NCBI GenBank assembly: GCA_023428655.1
Contig: JAEYXC010000190.1
Coordinates: forward strand, 1-14,396
From: Bacillota bacterium
Lineage (GTDB): Bacteria > Bacillota > Clostridia > Lachnospirales > Lachnospiraceae
Length of the DNA stretch: 14,396 nt
Reading direction: 5' to 3'
Positions 12,591 through 14,396 of this stretch are shown piece by piece. Position numbers and translations under genes: made by a program. Position 1 is the stretch's first letter. Each line of letters begins with the position of its first letter. The notes beneath the pieces are model-generated. The model was given only the letters and a program-made list of their open reading frames with translations, had not been told where the DNA came from and did not search any database.

Positions 12591-13901
12591 ATGAATATCA
12601 GGCGGCATCAGCTGGTCATCGATATGATCAATCTTACTATGTGCTTTATTCCGACTTATCTAACAATCGCCACCTTACTATATTACTTCGATCCGCAATC
12701 CCCAGTCCATACACTGTCACTGTTGCCCGTACCCATCCTCTCCTATCTAATCAGAAAATATACTCATTACATCTGGTCCTTCCTTCTCCTCCATGGTGTC
12801 TTACTATTGGGCTATCTACTGCTGTTTACAAATATTTATCTTGTTACCGCGGCCTGTATCTATGTGGTCATCCTGGCTGCTGTGGCATATTACAGAAAGA
12901 ACAAAAGGATTGAGCTGGAAAACACCTCTTCCTTGCTATTGATACCGTTGATATTGTTATATTTCATCTGTATTTATGCCGGTTTGGCAGAGCTACAACA
13001 GCTTTGCTTTATCCTCTCCATTGTATTCGCTTTATTGTATGTTGTGAACGAGTATCTGCTCAACCTAGAGCGGTTTGTGTACAATCATGAGGGAATGGTG
13101 AACATTCCGTACCACCAAATCAAGAATTCCAACACGGTTATGGTAGCATTTCTTTGCGCTCTTATCCTTGCTGCGATGCTGCTCTTCTCACAAATTCCTC
13201 TGGGCCGTCTTCTCTCTCGTGTGGGACAGCAGATAATACGCTTCCTCCGCTACCTTATCTCCTTAATTCAGTTTAAGGAACCGGAGGTAGCCCCCTTACC
13301 GGAGGAAGAGGATATGTTGATTGAGGACTACCCCATCAGCGAACCCTCCCCCCTTATGGAGATCATTGCACAGATACTTCAGTGGGTGGCTATTGCCCTT
13401 GCCGTTGTTTTTGCTATCGCTGCTATTCTTTACACCTTGTATCAGATATACCAATACTTCTACCTTAAGAGTGAGGAAGCCCTGAAGGACCGAATTGAGT
13501 TCCTTTCCCCCTTTGTACAGAGAGAGCGAAGCAGAAAGGCTCCTCGTAAAAAACTTCGGAACCTCTTTGGTCGATCCAATAATGCTCAAATACGCAAGCA
13601 TTTTACACAAGCTGTCACAGCAAGCCTTACTCCGGATATCACCTTGGACAAAAGTCTCACCCCTTCTCAGCTCTCAGACATAATTCTTCCCTCACAATCC
13701 ACCGCTTCCATGGCGGACAAAGACCATCAAATAGCGGAGAATGAGGGCAATGCTACCGATGCCTCAGGCTATGCACACGACCCCATCCAATACAAGAAGA
13801 TGCAGATCACAAAGTATTACGAGAAGGCAAGATATAGCAATGAGGATTGCTCAAAGGAGGAGGTCCGCCTTCTTAGGAAGCTACTGAAAAGCAAAGACTA
13901 G
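12591..13901 (+). CDS. Multi-spanning membrane protein with DUF4129-like C-terminus, no transglutaminase domain
   Basis: An integral membrane protein of 436 residues. Hydrophobic helices lie at about 10-32, 40-54, 61-80, 81-101, 114-131, 136-156 and 182-202. A loop with the acidic run PEEEDMLIEDY (237-247) spans 203-255, then an eighth helix at 257-290. The cytoplasmic tail is long (291-436), basic at first (RSRKAPRKKLRNLFG), and ends in ITKYYEKARYS...SKEEV, which resembles the end of DUF4129. The layout is that of TgpA/YebA-like proteins: membrane helices, outer domain, last helix, DUF4129. However, the outer transglutaminase domain, with its Cys-His-Asp triad, is absent. GGAGG six bases before the ATG gives the start. 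It follows DUF58 by 35 bases and is probably the last gene of the operon. The family match is by architecture and is moderately sure. Confidence 0.8.
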   Translation: MNIRRHQLVIDMINLTMCFIPTYLTIATLLYYFDPQSPVHTLSLLPVPILSYLIRKYTHYIWSFLLLHGVLLLGYLLLFTNIYLVTAACIYVVILAAVAYYRKNKRIELENTSSLLLIPLILLYFICIYAGLAELQQLCFILSIVFALLYVVNEYLLNLERFVYNHEGMVNIPYHQIKNSNTVMVAFLCALILAAMLLFSQIPLGRLLSRVGQQIIRFLRYLISLIQFKEPEVAPLPEEEDMLIEDYPISEPSPLMEIIAQILQWVAIALAVVFAIAAILYTLYQIYQYFYLKSEEALKDRIEFLSPFVQRERSRKAPRKKLRNLFGRSNNAQIRKHFTQAVTASLTPDITLDKSLTPSQLSDIILPSQSTASMADKDHQIAENEGNATDASGYAHDPIQYKKMQITKYYEKARYSNEDCSKEEVRLLRKLLKSKD

Positions 13902-13923
13902 GAAAATTTGTTTTCTAGTTAAA

Positions 13924-13944
13924 CATTTTTTAATGTAAAAAATG
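13924..13944 (+). repeat. 9-bp AT-rich inverted repeat after the MoxR cluster
   Basis: CATTTTTTA (13924-13932) and TAAAAAATG (13936-13944) are perfect arms around a three-base centre, 22 bases past the last stop codon. It is too AT-rich for a classic terminator and no T run follows on the + strand. It may still act as a weak terminator or protect the 3' end. Confidence 0.45.
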
Positions 13945-14011
13945 CCGAATTTCCAAATTTTGTACCGACAAATTGTATATAAAACCCATCGAATTTTTTA
14001 CCTTTTACACG

Positions 14012-14040
14012 TTGTGCTTTATGATGCAAAATGTTACAAT
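14012..14040 (+). promoter_or_regulatory. Candidate sigma-A promoter of the terminal gene
   Basis: TTGTGC (14012-14017), 17 bases, then TACAAT (14035-14040), with TG one base before the -10. The start near 14047 leaves a leader of about 57 nt. I looked for a flagellar sigma-D promoter, since the gene may be a chemoreceptor, and found none. Confidence 0.55.
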
Positions 14041-14103
14041 TATACACATAAAGACACAATATGCAATGACTTGAATACAATTTCATATGGGGAGGGTTTA
14101 CGA

Positions 14104-14396
14104 ATGAATTTACTAAAAATGCTAAAGAAATTCTTATTTAACCAGAAGAATACGCAATCGCTGATTCTTCGACTACCGACAATAATTCTAGGTTTGCTGC
14201 TTTTCACATCCATTATAGGATTGATTAGCCCGACTGTATTTCGATTTGTCATTCCCGTTATTCTTGTTATCTTGATTATCCTTTCAGCAATTCTATTGGT
14301 ATTACTCTTTCAGTTCATTAAAGGTGTTCGTTTGATCGATGAAAATGCGATTACCCTATCACAAGGTAATCTTAACATCAATGATATCATTTCCGA
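14104..14396 (+). CDS. Membrane sensor, probable chemoreceptor or sensor kinase N-terminus, cut by window edge
   Basis: Ninety-seven codons are open to the window end without a stop. A strong GGGGAGGG eight bases before the ATG sets the start. After a basic cytoplasmic start (LKMLKKFLFNQK) come two hydrophobic helices at about 25-41 and 47-70. Only five or six residues (SPTVFR) lie between them, so there is practically no extracytoplasmic sensor domain. The sequence after the second helix, with LSQGNLNINDIIS, resembles the end of a HAMP linker (often L..GDLN). That suggests a methyl-accepting chemotaxis protein or a histidine kinase. The output domain lies outside the window, so the class is not settled. 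It has its own promoter and is not obviously part of the MoxR operon. Confidence 0.65.
   Translation, partial: MNLLKMLKKFLFNQKNTQSLILRLPTIILGLLLFTSIIGLISPTVFRFVIPVILVILIILSAILLVLLFQFIKGVRLIDENAITLSQGNLNINDIIS

Noticed and set aside
13902..14103. Flagellar sigma-D promoter before the putative chemoreceptor
   Set aside because: CCGA-like strings occur, but no TAAA lies at the required distance. A sigma-A-like pair fits better.

Overview
The window looks like a chromosomal segment of a spore-forming, low-to-moderate-GC anaerobe of the Clostridia. A Lachnospiraceae or Lachnoclostridium-like organism is my best guess. The basis is inference: GGAGG-type ribosome binding sites, consensus sigma-A promoters, an OGG1-type 8-oxoguanine glycosylase of the clostridial kind, an archaeal-type aspartyl-tRNA synthetase, a GH130 phosphorylase, and one gene that looks spore-related. 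I see no phage, insertion sequence, CRISPR array, tRNA or rRNA.

Left part (1-2508): the 3' part of an aspartyl-tRNA synthetase gene on the + strand faces two minus-strand genes, an 8-oxoguanine DNA glycosylase and a 120-residue helical protein. The small protein appears to be a tandem duplication of a unit resembling the Tlp small acid-soluble spore protein family. It has its own sigma-F/sigma-G-like promoter rather than a sigma-A one, which suggests forespore expression.

Middle part (2509-7210): four independent + strand genes. They are an SSAT-like GNAT acetyltransferase, an MFS permease, a malate/L-lactate dehydrogenase-family (Ldh2) oxidoreductase, and an ECF-transporter S component resembling the niacin-specific NiaX. 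Most have a recognisable promoter, and two end in clear intrinsic terminators. The S-component gene has a perfect TTGACA/TATAAT promoter. Immediately downstream is a CAAGACA/TGTCT inverted repeat that looks like an operator of the NiaR type.

Minus-strand pair (7247-9736): an HD-GYP c-di-GMP phosphodiesterase-like protein with a structured leader of about 130 nt, and a cytoplasmic GH130 mannosyl-phosphorylase with an extended -10 promoter.

Right part (9815-13901): a + strand cluster of a DUF2752 membrane protein, a MoxR AAA+ ATPase, a DUF58 protein and a multi-spanning membrane protein with a DUF4129-like C-terminus. This is the MoxR/DUF58/transglutaminase gene arrangement known from many bacteria, but the last protein lacks the extracellular transglutaminase domain. 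Only a short acidic loop stands in its place. A perfect 16-bp palindrome sits at the likely transcription start of the cluster.

The window ends inside a + strand gene that begins with two membrane helices and a HAMP-like segment. It is probably a chemoreceptor or sensor kinase with almost no extracytoplasmic domain.

I do not see one clearly new multi-gene system. The best candidates for follow-up are the double Tlp-like spore gene, the transglutaminase-less MoxR cluster, and the putative operators.
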